The notes: generated by a model not told the origin, from the sequence alone. 64,000 bases of DNA from Balanoglossus misakiensis (GCA_040954595.2 CM082581.2:496001-560000), one strand, 5' to 3'. Positions 47,415-59,724 are shown, counted from the first letter of the stretch. Numbers and translations: made by a program.

Positions 47415-50400
47415 AATTCCTGTATCACTCGCGACTCAAAATTCCGACCACGATCAGACAGGATTCGTTCCGGACATCCATATGGTAGCATGAAGTGTTC
47501 CCATAGGTTCTTGGCTGTCGTTTTCGCGGTCTGGTTCGGTGTAGGTATGGCTACAGCAAACTTCGAGAAGTGATCAGTAATTACCAACAGGTCTTTGGTC
47601 CCTCCTTTACTCTCTTCAAGGCTCAAGAAATCCATGCATAGAAGTTCGAGGGGCTGTGAAGTTTCAATACTCACCATCGGAGCACGTGTCTTTAATCCCG
47701 CCTCGTCCTTCCTTCGAGTACATCTCCTGCATGTACGAATGTATTTCTTCATATCAGCTGACATAAGAGGCCAATAAAACCTAGCCCTCAATAAATCAAT
47801 CGCTCGATCCTGTCCCAGGTGTCCACAGTCGTCGTGCACCCCTTTCATTGCCTCCTGGCGAAACTCGTGTGGTAGCACCAATTGGTAGTAGACCTCTCCA
47901 CTAGATGATGTCCTCGCTCTATACAAAACATCATCACGGAAACAGAATTTACTCCAATCTCTCAGTGCCATTCTGACTTCTCGCGGTTCCTGTGCTCGCT
48001 GTGTCCTTGTCAGTTTACCTTTACCCCCAGTCTTCGCGTGAACCAAGGCTCGTATGCGCCGTACGGTCACATCCCTGTCCTGTAACTTCGCCCATTGGTC
48101 CATCGCAATCGTAGGTAATGTTGCTTCTCCTGGCATCCCCGGCGGTTCATCCATGTCCTTTGGTATCGCTCGTGCTGAGGCAGCTAAGGCTTCAATCCAT
48201 GGTGTATCTTCATCTCCATCAGACAAACATGGCTCCCCCACTGCCTGCACCTCATCAGGAGTCATCGCTACAGTTTCCTGGAAACGTCTCTCAGACTCAT
48301 CAAATCCTTGAGCCCTGCCATCGGGTCGTCGCGAGAGCCCGTCCGCATCACCATTCCTTAGGCCGGGTCGGTAGTGAATCTTCAATTTATACTGAGATAA
48401 AGCATTCCACCACCTCTGTCCTGTCGCATCAAGTTTCGCTGTACTTGCTACGTATGTCAGTGGATTATTGTCGGTCAATACCGTGACATCATTGCCAAAG
48501 CAGTAATCACGAAACTTTTCCGTAACAGACCATTTCAAAGCCAGAAATTCCAGCTTGTGGGCCGGGTAGTTCTTCTCACTGGCAGTGAGGCTCCGGCTGG
48601 CATACGCAACTGGTCGCAGTCTTTCTCGTCCATCTGCCTCTTCGATTGACTGGTATGAGGCAGCTCCTAGTCCTGTCAAGCTCGCGTCTGTGTGAAGCTC
48701 AAACGGTCGCGTATAGTCGGCGTAGGCCAAAACCGGAGCTGAAGTCAGCTTGTCAATGATCAGCTCGAAGGCTTCCTGGCACGCATCTGTCCACTGGTAT
48801 GGGGGTGGTCGTTTCCTTTCTCCCCCATTTTTCCTCTTCGTTGGGTAACCTACGGTCAAAGCGTGCAATGGTCGGGCAATCGATGAGTATCCCTGTACGA
48901 ATCTACGGTAATACCCCGTAAATCCTAAGAATGTCCTCAGCTCTTTCACGTTGGTGGGTACTGGCCATGTCCTCAATGCCTCCGTCTTGTCGGGGTCGGT
49001 CTCAACTCCATTTGACGACACTACATGTCCCAAGTACTTTATCTTTTCGTGAAAAAGCTGACACTTGGTATGTTTTATCTTCAAGTCACATTCTCGTAGT
49101 CGCTTGAGAACCTTGTCAACTCGGTCCACATGTTCCTCGAATGTTTCAGAAAAGATAATCACATCATCCATGTAGACCATGCAAATCCTCATGTTGTAAT
49201 CTCCTATACATTGTTCCACGACGCGTTGACATGTAGCTCCGGCGTTCATGAGTCCGAAGGGCATTACAACAAATTCGTAGAAACCGAATGGGGTGGCAAA
49301 CGCTGTCTTTGGGATGTCCTTCTCCGACATAGCTATTTGCCAAAATCCACTTTTTAAGTCGATCGATGTAAACCATTTCGCGCCACTCAAAACATCCAGT
49401 CCCTCCTCAATACGAGGTAGAGCATACGCGTCAGGAGTCGTCTGCGCATTCAGACGTCTATAATCTACACATATACGAGTGGTTCCGTCTTTCTTTGCCA
49501 CAAGGACGAGAGGAGAAGACCAAGGACTTTTTGATGGTCGTATCACCCCATTGTCCAACATTCCTCCTATCTGCACTCGGATCTCGTCATATAAAGCTGG
49601 AGGAATCCGACGATACGGTTGTTTGACTGGACGTTCATCTTTCAAGTTGATCTCATGTTTGTGGATCGTACATCTTTCTAGGTCGCCGTCACTGGTCGAA
49701 AATGATCCAATGTTACGTTCCAGAACATCCTGTATCTTTATCATCTGATCCTGGTCAACCGGTGAACCGGTCACATCAAAGGACAATCCTCCAACCGTCA
49801 CCTCTCTCGCTTCCAAAGGTTCGTCGTGAATTCCATTATCCTTGGTGTCCCTTCGCGGCTGCACTTCTATTCCTCGTACCGCCTTCACTGTAGCAACAAC
49901 CTGTCTCGGCTTGATGACGATGGGTTTGTCAGTTTCATTTTTTATTACCACAGGCACGGCTGACGAGCGTTTCCCACACTCAGCGATCGTCACCATAGGG
50001 TTCAGAGTCCATCCTTTGTGTTCATTCCAGTCACAGGCATCACCTAACAGCACTTCATGTTTCTCTCCTTTGGGACCAGCCTTCATGCTCCCTCGAATGG
50101 TATGTGCAGTACGTGGCTCCAGTGTCACCCGTTCGCTTACTGCCGCTCGCACTACTCCCATGTTTCCGTATGGTCCATAGAACTGTTCACGAGCGCGTAG
50201 GATTGCAATAGCCCTTCTCGCTACTGGCTTCATCCTGCTCATTGTCCTACCACCATCGTTCAACATCTTCATCGTCATGTAACGATTCAACCAGTTGGTT
50301 CCCGCCAACACCGGCACTCGATCATTGTTCTCAGTTCCTTTCACTACCAGTGCCAATAGACTGAAAGTGGTATCATCATTGAAGACGTGACTAGGGAAGC

Positions 50401-52264
50401 TAACCTCAACCTCTATCACACCAACGTACTGTACAACATCATCAGTTACACCTGCGATCTCGAGAACTTCATCCAACGGAGTGAATGGCACATCGGACAA
50501 GTATCGACGATAGTAGTCTTCACTGATCATGGTAACTTGTGATCCTGTGTCCACTTGAGCCAAACATTTCCTTCCATTCACAAAGGCGTACTGCTCATTC
50601 AATGGACCAACAATCCGTCCATCAATGGATCTTGGCTTACCTTTTCTCTTTGGGTTCTTTTCACATCGTCGTCTTCCCGTCATGCTCTTGGCTTTCACAG
50701 ATGCGCGTTTTCTTTTTGGGCAACTTGCAGAGGTGTGTCCTTCTTCTTTACATCTACCACATGGCTGCTTGCACTCACGTGACATGTGACCTTCCCCATT
50801 GCAGTTGTAGCAAGTGAATGGCTTTTCTCCACTCTTGTTTCCACTTCGTTCGTCACTTTGATTTGGGGTTCCTCGTCTCGAGTCTGGTTCCTGTGAAATC
50901 CGTGCGGCAACATCACGTGGTCGAGACACGCCGTTTGATGAGACCATCATTGTTGCACGAGCATTCCGGATCTCTTCCATTCCAGCGGCATGTTCCTTTC
51001 GTTGCTGTTCCATAGCCAACTTCACCTGTTCCTGTTGTAATTGCATCGCTTTCAACATCGCAGTCATTTTAACATACATTTCATCACTTTCGTGGTCACG
51101 TGGTTTCTTTTTGTTTGAACGCTCTTCATTGTCGGAATCCGACTCAGACACTTCCTGCTGTTGCTTCACCGCTCTATGTCCTCTTGTCTTCTTTCGCCTA
51201 TCTTCCAACTTCTCTCCAGTTTTCCGTCCATGCGCTCCCTGTACTTCTTGTTCAGCAACACGGATGATCCGTAGCAACTCATCAAAATTCTTGGCATTTT
51301 CATACCGATGCCTGGCGATGTCTTTCACTCGCAGGTCTGTCAGTCCTTCCCACAGGGTAGTACGCAGAATCAAATCCATTTCGCTCTCGCGGACACCTCC
51401 GCGATCATATATACGTCTCAGGTTTATCTCGACGTGACATGCAAATGACGCTGCTGACACACCTTCCTTCTGAAAATCATTGTACAACTGCCGCTTCAAT
51501 GTAGCCGTAGACACAACTACACCATACACAGTTTCTAGTTTATTCAACATCTTTTCAATGGACGGGTCGATTCCCAAACCTAGTATGATCTCACTCGCTT
51601 CACCACGTATGGATTTCCGAACGGCCTGTCGCAGTACGCGATCGCTATGAACGCCACTCTGTCTCATACTCTGTACCTCCCTCAACCAGGACTCATATGA
51701 CATACTATCCTTGCCTTTATGGTCGCCGGTAAAGTTCGGTACCCGTGGTGCTGTATAATTCACTTCGGCAAATGTTCGATGTGTCGGCTCGTACTCATGA
51801 CGTTCCTCGGTTTTGTTACTACTATGCTGTGGCGAAACCTCGGATTCGATTTCTCTATTGCGTCTGTGCTCACGCTCAAGAAGAGATTTTAGCTCGCTTT
51901 CCAATTCGACTAACCGTTCGCGCTCATCATCAAATTGTGCCGCGCTTTCTGTCAAACTATAATCTTTCAAAGATTGCGGGTGCACACCTGCCGGTTTCCT
52001 CAATCGGCCCCTAAGTGGAGAATATACGCCTCGGCCACCTCCCCGTTTAGGTATTGTCCCCTGGGATAATTTAGAAACGCTGCCTCCCCCAGTGGGTGTC
52101 ATTGTCATTGATCCATGTTCAACAGACTTATCCCCTTTAATATCATCAGTAGTGTCATTTTCTTTATCCCTTGGGTCAGATTCAGGGCCCCCCTTCGCTG
52201 CCATACTCACCTCGCCATCTTCCTCTTTCTTCACCCTAACAACAGTTTCTTGTGCGTCCTCCAT
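47291..52264 (-). CDS. gag-pol: Gypsy 1 gag-pol polyprotein (to integrase core)
   Basis: ATG at 52264; 1657 codons open, of which the last ~35 (after about 47395) are out of frame. A gag region with coiled and charged segments covers residues 1-480. Two zinc knuckles (CYNCNGEGHMSREC, CGRCKEEGHTSASC) lie at ~484-515. Aspartic protease VDTGSQVTMIS is at ~569, reverse transcriptase VYMDDVIIF at ~1028, RNase H HTDASLTGLG at ~1190, the integrase zinc part HDDCGHLG and CRRC at ~1475-1510, and integrase catalytic D in CMDFLS (~1540) and SDRGRNF (~1603). gag and pol are in one frame, so no frameshift is needed for pol. The break between the second D and the E leaves integrase inactive in this copy. 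Confidence 0.93.
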   Translation of the reverse strand: MEDAQETVVRVKKEEDGEVSMAAKGGPESDPRDKENDTTDDIKGDKSVEHGSMTMTPTGGGSVSKLSQGTIPKRGGGRGVYSPLRGRLRKPAGVHPQSLKDYSLTESAAQFDDERERLVELESELKSLLEREHRRNREIESEVSPQHSSNKTEERHEYEPTHRTFAEVNYTAPRVPNFTGDHKGKDSMSYESWLREVQSMRQSGVHSDRVLRQAVRKSIRGEASEIILGLGIDPSIEKMLNKLETVYGVVVSTATLKRQLYNDFQKEGVSAASFACHVEINLRRIYDRGGVRESEMDLILRTTLWEGLTDLRVKDIARHRYENAKNFDELLRIIRVAEQEVQGAHGRKTGEKLEDRRKKTRGHRAVKQQQEVSESDSDNEERSNKKKPRDHESDEMYVKMTAMLKAMQLQQEQVKLAMEQQRKEHAAGMEEIRNARATMMVSSNGVSRPRDVAARISQEPDSRRGTPNQSDERSGNKSGEKPFTCYNCNGEGHMSRECKQPCGRCKEEGHTSASCPKRKRASVKAKSMTGRRRCEKNPKRKGKPRSIDGRIVGPLNEQYAFVNGRKCLAQVDTGSQVTMISEDYYRRYLSDVPFTPLDEVLEIAGVTDDVVQYVGVIEVEVSFPSHVFNDDTTFSLLALVVKGTENNDRVPVLAGTNWLNRYMTMKMLNDGGRTMSRMKPVARRAIAILRAREQFYGPYGNMGVVRAAVSERVTLEPRTAHTIRGSMKAGPKGEKHEVLLGDACDWNEHKGWTLNPMVTIAECGKRSSAVPVVIKNETDKPIVIKPRQVVATVKAVRGIEVQPRRDTKDNGIHDEPLEAREVTVGGLSFDVTGSPVDQDQMIKIQDVLERNIGSFSTSDGDLERCTIHKHEINLKDERPVKQPYRRIPPALYDEIRVQIGGMLDNGVIRPSKSPWSSPLVLVAKKDGTTRICVDYRRLNAQTTPDAYALPRIEEGLDVLSGAKWFTSIDLKSGFWQIAMSEKDIPKTAFATPFGFYEFVVMPFGLMNAGATCQRVVEQCIGDYNMRICMVYMDDVIIFSETFEEHVDRVDKVLKRLRECDLKIKHTKCQLFHEKIKYLGHVVSSNGVETDPDKTEALRTWPVPTNVKELRTFLGFTGYYRRFVQGYSSIARPLHALTVGYPTKRKNGGERKRPPPYQWTDACQEAFELIIDKLTSAPVLAYADYTRPFELHTDASLTGLGAASYQSIEEADGRERLRPVAYASRSLTASEKNYPAHKLEFLALKWSVTEKFRDYCFGNDVTVLTDNNPLTYVASTAKLDATGQRWWNALSQYKLKIHYRPGLRNGDADGLSRRPDGRAQGFDESERRFQETVAMTPDEVQAVGEPCLSDGDEDTPWIEALAASARAIPKDMDEPPGMPGEATLPTIAMDQWAKLQDRDVTVRRIRALVHAKTGGKGKLTRTQRAQEPREVRMALRDWSKFCFRDDVLYRARTSSSGEVYYQLVLPHEFRQEAMKGVHDDCGHLGQDRAIDLLRARFYWPLMSADMKKYIRTCRRCTRRKDEAGLKTRAPMVSIETSQPLELLCMDFLSLEESKGGTKDLLVITDHFSKFAVAIPTPNQTAKTTAKNLWEHFMLPYGCPERILSDRGRNFESRVIQELCQLLDIKKSRTTLRLKDSTVLSLICWVRSRTSRRLDGRIM

Positions 52265-52561
52265 GTTTCAAATTCGAGAGCTATCTGTCGATAACTCGAG
52301 TCTACAATAACACTCACAAAAATTGAAAGCGTTTGGAAACTATGAATGGTCGGTGTTCCATAAATCAAAGGCAATGGCACATGTACTTAATTTCCTGCTC
52401 GATCAATAAGTGTATCACTCGTCCAACCCTGCTCGTCCTGTGTTTTCGACCGCAAAACCAAACCTCAATGGGCTGAATCAAAATGTCGTCCTTCCCTGTT
52501 GTCAATTTGTAAGAAACAGTAAAATGACAAAACTCTACTGGGAAAACTTTCCAATCCAGCC

Positions 52562-52579
52562 CCACGTTGGTAGGCGCCA
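52562..52579 (-). other. Gypsy 1 primer-binding site
   Basis: On the minus strand TGGCGCCTACCAACGTGG starts two bases after the 5' LTR end. The tRNA is not assigned. Confidence 0.7.
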
Positions 52580-52581
52580 GA

Positions 52582-53957
52582 TGTTACCCTTGCAAAATTC
52601 CAATAAAAACGATGGGCTAGCTGGGCGTGAGCAAACTCGACAAGGGTAATCAACAAGTTTCGTTCATGTGAGTTGGGTCGTAGGATTCGTGGTGATTGCG
52701 GTAGCTTTGGGAACACAGGGCGAGTGAAGGGGGTGTGGACAAAATGACACAAAGACACTTTATATCCAATGAAAGAAGTATAATTAATAGTAAGTCTATC
52801 AACATCAGAGATGTAACAAGAGCTCTATCAAAACCTGTTTCATTAACAAGTAACACCCTCCTGAAGAAAACTGGCGTGGCACAACCTGCCGCGAGTCCGG
52901 TCAAAGTTCAACAGTTTATAAACGAACGTGACGCACAATCGAGTTCTGGCGATGAGGGCGCTGTCCCGCACTCAACAGTCGCGTCGATCCGCTTCCAAAA
53001 TCCAACGGAGAGAATCCTCTAACAATCAATGCAAATATCTCAAAGTTCGCTCGTCGCAAACGCTCCGAGTGTATCCAGGCGTAAAGCGGAGCTTGATGAC
53101 GAAGCGCTGATCAGTTCCGTGATCGGCAAATCGATCGTAGGGTCGAGTGTTCCTGCTCGTATATGATTCGTTCAAAGTTTGTAGACGTTGGGGGTCAAAC
53201 AATGCGGCTCATTGCATTCCCCACACGCCGTGGTTCGAAGAACCTAGAAAGGCCGTAAGTTTATCAAATCCAGTCCGATTTTACATGATTAGCGTTAATG
53301 AGATCGTACTTACATCAGCTTTCAGTTCGTGAAGCATCGACGTTGAGAAACCTGCGCGAGTACCCGTAATCGTTGGATCTCGGCGATCGGTGTCTCAGTA
53401 ATCAGCGTGACAATAACAATGGTTCGTTCAGGTACAGCAGACCTGTCGTTCGAAATAGTAGATGAAATGCTTCTTACGTAGGGATCTCACGAAGACTAGC
53501 TCAAATAATGTTAGTTAACATCCGGCTCTCCTCGATTCCCATTCAAGATGCAATTTCGCCGTACGATTCTGCCGATGGTTCGGATTTTTGTGGAGATTCC
53601 ACTCTCGTCAATACAATTGGACAACGGCCATATTAAAAAGTTCCCTTTTTACTCACTAGTTCATCGCCGTATTACACCCGCCAAACCTTTGACTGAATAC
53701 ACGCGGTACTGCCTGGACGGAACAAATTCAACTTTCCAGTAGCAAATATTCGATCAATAACAATAAAAGAGCTTTCATACAGAAACATCATAACTCGAAA
53801 TCGAATACCTCACAAGAAATACAGTCAACACCTGCGGACTACTTCAATTGCGTAATCACAATAAACAGGTAAAGTCAGTAATCAAAAATGTATCAAATAT
53901 ACGATATAGGCGGGGTCATTCCACTATGCTCTGAGGGGTGCAAATTCAATGGTATCA
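52582..53957 (-). repeat. Gypsy 1 5' LTR
   Basis: 1376 bp, same length as the left copy. The differences I see by eye are a G/A near 52700, a C/T near 52858, an A/C near 53460, a T/C near 53620 and an A/G near 53814. Confidence 0.95.
52758..52765 (-). promoter_or_regulatory. TATA-like box in the Gypsy 1 5' LTR
   Basis: The minus strand reads ATTGGATATAAAG, an ATTGG box directly joined to ATATAAAG, a plausible core promoter. The same sequence sits in the other LTR. The transcription start is not known. Confidence 0.4.
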
Positions 53958-56900
53958 TTAGCAACGGTGATCAAGTCAGAATTTCTACGGCATGGCTTGG
54001 ATAAAGCCCCGGCACTCTAGAGCAGAAACACGCGTACAGAGACCACGTTGATCAACTCAGATCTCCTACGGCCTGGCTCGACTAAAACCCCAGCACACCA
54101 TGACAGACACTAGCGTTCGTTAGCAACGGTGATCAAGTCGGATTTCCTTCGGCCTGGCTCTGCAAAAGACCCGACACTCTAGTACAAAGACGTTGGCTAA
54201 GTCGGGCAAACCGAAGAGGGAAAGTCACAGCGGGTCAACACTCGACATTTGTTCGGTTAGGACTGCATTATTGCTTGTCAATTTATAGAGAAAGCCCGAA
54301 TTAGACCAGGGCGTTTCAAACAACGACGTTAGTTGGGGGCACGGCCTGCAGTACTGCCGGGTAAGCTGACATCGGCGTACCGCATATAATGTAGGGGGGG
54401 GGGGGAACAGAACGGTTCAATACTACATTTATTAGATATCAGCTAATTTTGGACAATCATCTAAAATCTAAATTATTTGGATATCTGATGATGTATGAAA
54501 TTTCCATTATATGTAAAAATGGTGCTGATTATAAAAAATGCACTCTGATTTAATACAAAATTGCGTTTTATTCGTTTTTGCACCAAAAAGGTCATTTTTA
54601 GGCAAAACATTCTTTATTTTTTTAATTCGGTGACCTGATCATATATAAACAATTGCTTGTATGTTAAAAGTTTTTATGACTTTTAAAAGCAGTGACACTG
54701 GCGGCATTCAATACGAAAATAACAATTTTATCCACAATTTGGTCAAAATGGTAAATTTTTGAAAATTACAAAAAATACCTGTTTTCTACATTTTCGGAAA
54801 TCTGATGGAGTATAGAATGCTCTTCGTATGTATATATCGATACAAATTCCACAAAAGACCGTCTAATTTGTCTCACTGCAGACAAAATTGCGTTTTACCA
54901 AGTTTTCCTTGAAAATGTCATTTTTAGAAAAAATAAATAAAAAAAACCTTTGTTCTTCGAATTTGGTGCCGTGATCATATATGACATGTTGATTGTATGT
55001 TAAAACTTTCGACCACTCCAAAAAAGCAGAGATATTGACGGAATTCAAGAAAAAATAGCAATTTTGGCCATATTTTGACAAAAATGGTAAATTTTTAAAA
55101 AATCATAAAAAATTAACTCTTTTCTTCAATTTCGGAAATATTATGGAGCATGAAGTGTCGTTCTCTTGTAAAAAGTGCTGCAAATTCCAGAAAAGGCGGT
55201 ATAATGTGAATCACCCAAGACAAAATTACCATTTTCGACTTTTTTTCGAAAAATTGTTTTTTTTTACAAAATAAATAAGAATAAATTCTTTTCTTAGTTT
55301 TAAACGGGTAGAGACACTTTCCACACGGGTTTTCTAACATTGAATTCCCGTTCATCAACTCAGATTTCCTACAACATAAGTCGGCTAAAACCATGACACT
55401 CTAGAGCAGGAACAGTTGCACACTGGTAACGTTGAACAAGTCGATTTTGCTGCAGCCTTGCTCGGCTAAATCTCCGTCACAATATGACAGACACTAGCGT
55501 ACGTTAGCAACGGTGATCAAGTCAGATTTCCTACGGCCTGGTTTAGCTGAAGCCCCGGCAATTTAGAGCGGAAACACGCGTACAGAGACCACGTTGATCA
55601 AGTCTGATCTCCTACGGCTTGGCTCGACTAAAACCCCGGCACACTATGACAGACACTAGCGTTCGTTAGCAACGTTGATCAAGTCAGATTTCCTACGGCA
55701 TGGCTTGGCTAAAGCCCTGGCACTCTAGAGCAGAAACACGCGTACAGAGACCACGTTGATCTACTCACATTTCCTTCGGCCTGGCACGGCTGATGCCCCG
55801 GCACTATATATAGGACACAGACTGGCGTAAGTTAACAACGGTAATCACGTCGGGTTTCCTACGGCCTGGCTCAGCTGACGCCCCGGCACTCTAGAGCAGA
55901 AACAGGCGTACATTGACCTCGTTGATCAAGTCAGATTTCCTATGGCGTGACTCGGCTGGTGCACCGGCTCTATATGACACAGACTGGCGTAAGTTATCAA
56001 CGGTTATTCCGTCGGATTTCCTACGGCCTGGTTTAGCTGAAGCCCCGGCAATTTAGAGCGGAAACACGCGTACAGAGACCACGTTGATCAAGTCTGATTT
56101 CCTACGGCTTGGCTCGACTGAAACCCCGGCACACCATGACAGACACTAGCGTTCGTTAGCAACGGTGATCAAGTCGGATTTCTTTCGGCCTGGCTCTGCA
56201 AAAGACCCGACACTCTAGTACAAAGACGTTGGCTAAGTCGGGCAAACCGAAGAGGGAGAGTCACAGCGGGTCAACACTCGACATTTGTTCGGGTAGGACT
56301 ACATTATTGCCCGTAAATTTATAGAGAAAGCCCGAATTTAACCAGGGTTTTTCAAACACCGACGTTAGTTGGGGGCACGGCCTGCAGTACTGCCGGGTAA
56401 GCTGACATCGGCGGACCGCATATAATGTGGGGGGGGGGGGAACAGAACGGTTCAATACTACATTTATTAGATATCAGCTAATTTTGGACAATCATCTAAA
56501 ATCTAAATCATTTTTTCATATTTGGATATCTGATGATGTATGAAATTTCCATTATATGTATAAATGGTGCTGATTATAAAAAATGCACTCTGAATGAGTT
56601 GATTTAATACAAAATTGCGTTTTATTCGTTTTTGCACCAAAAAGGTCATTTTTAGGCAAAACATTCTTTATTTTTTTTAATTCGGTGACCTGATCATATA
56701 TAAACAATTGCTTGTATGTTAAAAGTTTTTATGACTTTTAAAAGCAGTGACACTGGCGGCATTCAACACGAAAATAAAAATTTTAGCCACAATTTGGTCA
56801 ACATGGTAAATTTTTGAAAATTACAAAAATACCTGTTTTCTACATTTTCGGAAATCTGATGGAGTATAGAATGCTCTTCGTATGTATATATCGATACAAA

Positions 56901-58838
56901 TTCCACAAAAGACCGTCTAATTTGGCTCACTGCAGACACAATTGCTTTTTACCAAATTTTCCTTGAAAATGTCATTTTTAGAAAAAAAAATAAAAAAACC
57001 TTTGTTCTTCGAATTTGGTGCCCTGATCATATATGACATGTTGATTGTATGTTAAAACTTTCGACCACTCCAAAAATGCAGAGATATTGACGGAATTCAA
57101 GAAAAATAGCCATTTTGGCCATATTTTGACAAAAATGATAAATTTTTAAAAAATCATAAAAATTAACTCTTTTCTTCATTTTCGAAAATATTATGGAGCA
57201 TGAAGTGTCGTTCTCTTGTAAAAAGTGCTGCAAATTCCAGAAAAGGCGGTATAATTTGAATCACCCAAGACAAAATTACCATTTTCGACTTTTTATCGAA
57301 AAATTATCTTTTTTACTAAATAAATAAGAATAAATTCTTTTCTTAGTTTCAAACGGGTAGAGATACTTTCCACACGGGTTTTCTAACATTGAATTCCCGT
57401 TCATCAACTCAGATTTCCTACAGCATAAGTCGGCTAAAACCCTGACACTCTAGAGCAGAAACAGTTGCACACTGATAACGTTGAACAAGTCGATTTTTCT
57501 ACGGCCTGGCTCGGCTAAATCTCCGTCACAATATGACAGACACTAGCGTACGTTAGCAACGGTGATCAAGTCAGATTTTCTACGGCATGGCTTGGATAAA
57601 GCCCCGGCACTCTAGAGCAGAAACACGCGTACAGAGACCACGTTGATCAAGTCTGATCTCCTACAGCTTGGTTCGACTAAAACCCCGGCACACTATGACA
57701 GACACTAGCGTTCGTTAGCAACGTTGATCAAGTCAGTTTTCCTACGGCATGGCTTGGCTAAAGCCCTGGCACTCTAGAGCAGAAACACGCGTACAGAGAC
57801 CACGTTGATCTACTCACATTTCCTGCGGCCTGGCACGGCTGATGCCCCGGCACTATACATAGGACTCTGACTGGCGTAAGTTAACAACGGTAATCACGTC
57901 GGGTTTCCTACGGCCTGGCTCAGCTGAAGCCCCGGCACTCTAGAGCAGAAACAGGCGTACATTGACCACGTTGATCAAGTCAGATTTCCTACGGCATGAC
58001 TCCGCTGGTGCACCGGCTCTATATGACACAGACTGGCGTAAGTTATCAACGGTGATTACGTCGGATTTCCTACGGCCTGGTTTAGCTGAAGCCCCGGCAC
58101 TTTAGAGCGGAAACACGCGTACATTGACCACGATGATCAAGTCAGATCTCCTACGGCTTGGCTCGACTAAAACCCCGGCACACTATGACAGACACTAGCG
58201 TTCGTTAGCAACGTTGATCAAGTCAGATTTCCTACGGCATGGCTTGGCTAAAACCCTGGCACTCTAGAGCAGAAACACTCGTACAGAGACCACGTTGATC
58301 TACTCACATTTCCTGCGGCCTGGCACGGCTGATGCCCCGGCACTATATATAGGACACAGACTGGCGTAAGTTAACAACGGTAATCACGTCGGGTTTCCTA
58401 CGGCCTGGCTCAGCTGAAGCCCCGGCACTCTAGAGCAGAAACAGGCGTACATTGACCACGTTGATCAAGTCAGATTTCCTACGGCATGACTCCGCTGGTG
58501 CACCGGCTCTATATGACACAGACTGGCGTAAGTTATCAACGGTGATTACGTCGGATTTCCTACGGCCTGGTTTAGCTGAAGCCCCGGCACTTTAGAGCGG
58601 AAACACGCGTACAGAGACCGCGTTGATCAAGTCTGATCTCCTACGGCTTGGCTCGACTAAAACCCCGGCACACTATGACAGACACTAGCGTTCGTTAGCA
58701 ACGTTGATTAAGTCAGATTTCCTACGGCATGGCTTGGCTAAAGCCCTGGCACTCTAGAGCAGAAACACGCGTACAGAGACCACGTTGATCTACTCACATT
58801 TCCTTCGGCCTGGCACGGCTGATGCCCCGGCACTATAT
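53958..58838. repeat. Satellite block 5
   Basis: Resumes with the TTAG duplication in the middle of an 81-bp array. G-runs at 54394-54405 and 56429-56440. The last unit has an array enlarged by a ~485-bp internal duplication (57721-58110 resembles 58205-58595, sharing TTTCCTGCGGCC and GCATGACTCCGCTGG). It ends at 58838 within CACTATAT, where Gypsy 2 begins. Confidence 0.93.
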
Positions 58839-59341
58839 TGTTATGGAATTGCTATTCCATGTGATTTATTATTTGGCATGTTGTTTTTCTATGGCTTCAC
58901 TGTCGTGGTGGTGTTACCATGGAGACCGTTTTGGGCTGCCTTGTATGATTGACAAGGATAGAAGGGTTTCCCCATCTTGCCCTTGGTGTATCTACACCAA
59001 TCAGAAGTGCGTTCTGGGTCACATGTTTAGCCTCGTTTTTAGCCTGCAACCATGTTGTTTTGGAGAGTTTTGGCGTGGATCTGTTGAGGAAGGAACCCCG
59101 GTTTCGGCCCCGTTTAGTCCTGTTTTATCCCTCCCGGATAGCCGGCCCCTGGTCACCGATCGCGAGATCTGAGACGTGTTTACCTCAGCTGCTCAGTGTG
59201 GGCAGATTTCTTCGACGAGACGCTTGCTTTCCGGCGAGTTCCTACCGCCGCGTGTGAAGACAGCGCTGTTTGTGAGAGGCTCGAGCGGGTCCGTCTGCGC
59301 TACCGGTTTTCAATAGGCGGAACGCCTGGGTTTCCGTCACA
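58839..59341 (+). repeat. Gypsy 2 5' LTR
   Basis: About 503 bp from TGTTATGG to CCGTCACA. The right limit is inferred from the CA end and the primer site next to it. The open frames inside have no recognisable domain. Confidence 0.75.
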
Positions 59342-59343
59342 AT

Positions 59344-59361
59344 TGGTGGCATCTGCGGGAT
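59344..59361 (+). other. Gypsy 2 primer-binding site
   Basis: TTGGTGGCATCTGCGGGA follows the LTR by two bases, a form common in Gypsy elements. The tRNA is not assigned. Confidence 0.65.
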
Positions 59362-59724
59362 TGTTAGGGCAACTTTGGTTCAGAGACCCCTTTCGAATAT
59401 TCGCCAAGGTCTGGATCGACTCAGCGGTCAGGTTTGGTCGATGAATGTTGTTGTTGAGAACGGTTGTATTGCTGTGTGCAAAAGAGAGGTCACAGGAGTT
59501 TGTGGCGTGTTTAGCACTCTGGGCACCGTACTCCTTACAGGATCTGTTAACGCAGGTCAGTGCGACACGGTAACCGCAGGCTTTTGTATCGCCTTCTTTT
59601 GCTGTGATTTTGGAGCTATACAGTGTTCATTTTAGGCATTCATCGTCCGAACAGATCTCTGTGTCGACGGTTCGATTTTAGGTGTTCTTTTTACATAGAA
59701 AACATTGTGCCCGGAAATTGCATC
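59362..59724 (+). other. Gypsy 2 leader before gag
   Basis: About 360 bp with no coding signal. It should hold the packaging signal of the element. Confidence 0.4.

Larger units (their letters stand above)
44121..53957 (-). mobile_element. Ty3/Gypsy LTR retrotransposon 1, complete
   Basis: 9837 bp on the minus strand, LTRs of 1376 bp each beginning TG and ending CA, 4-bp duplication, primer site next to the right-hand (5') LTR, then a single gag-pol frame with protease, reverse transcriptase, RNase H, integrase: the Gypsy order. By eye the two LTRs differ at about five sites in 1376, which means a very recent insertion. The integrase is broken by a frame change near 47395. No envelope gene is recognised. 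Confidence 0.95.

Noticed and set aside
58822-59444. Open frames in the Gypsy 2 LTR and leader
   Set aside because: They cross the LTR boundary and satellite joint and match nothing recognisable.
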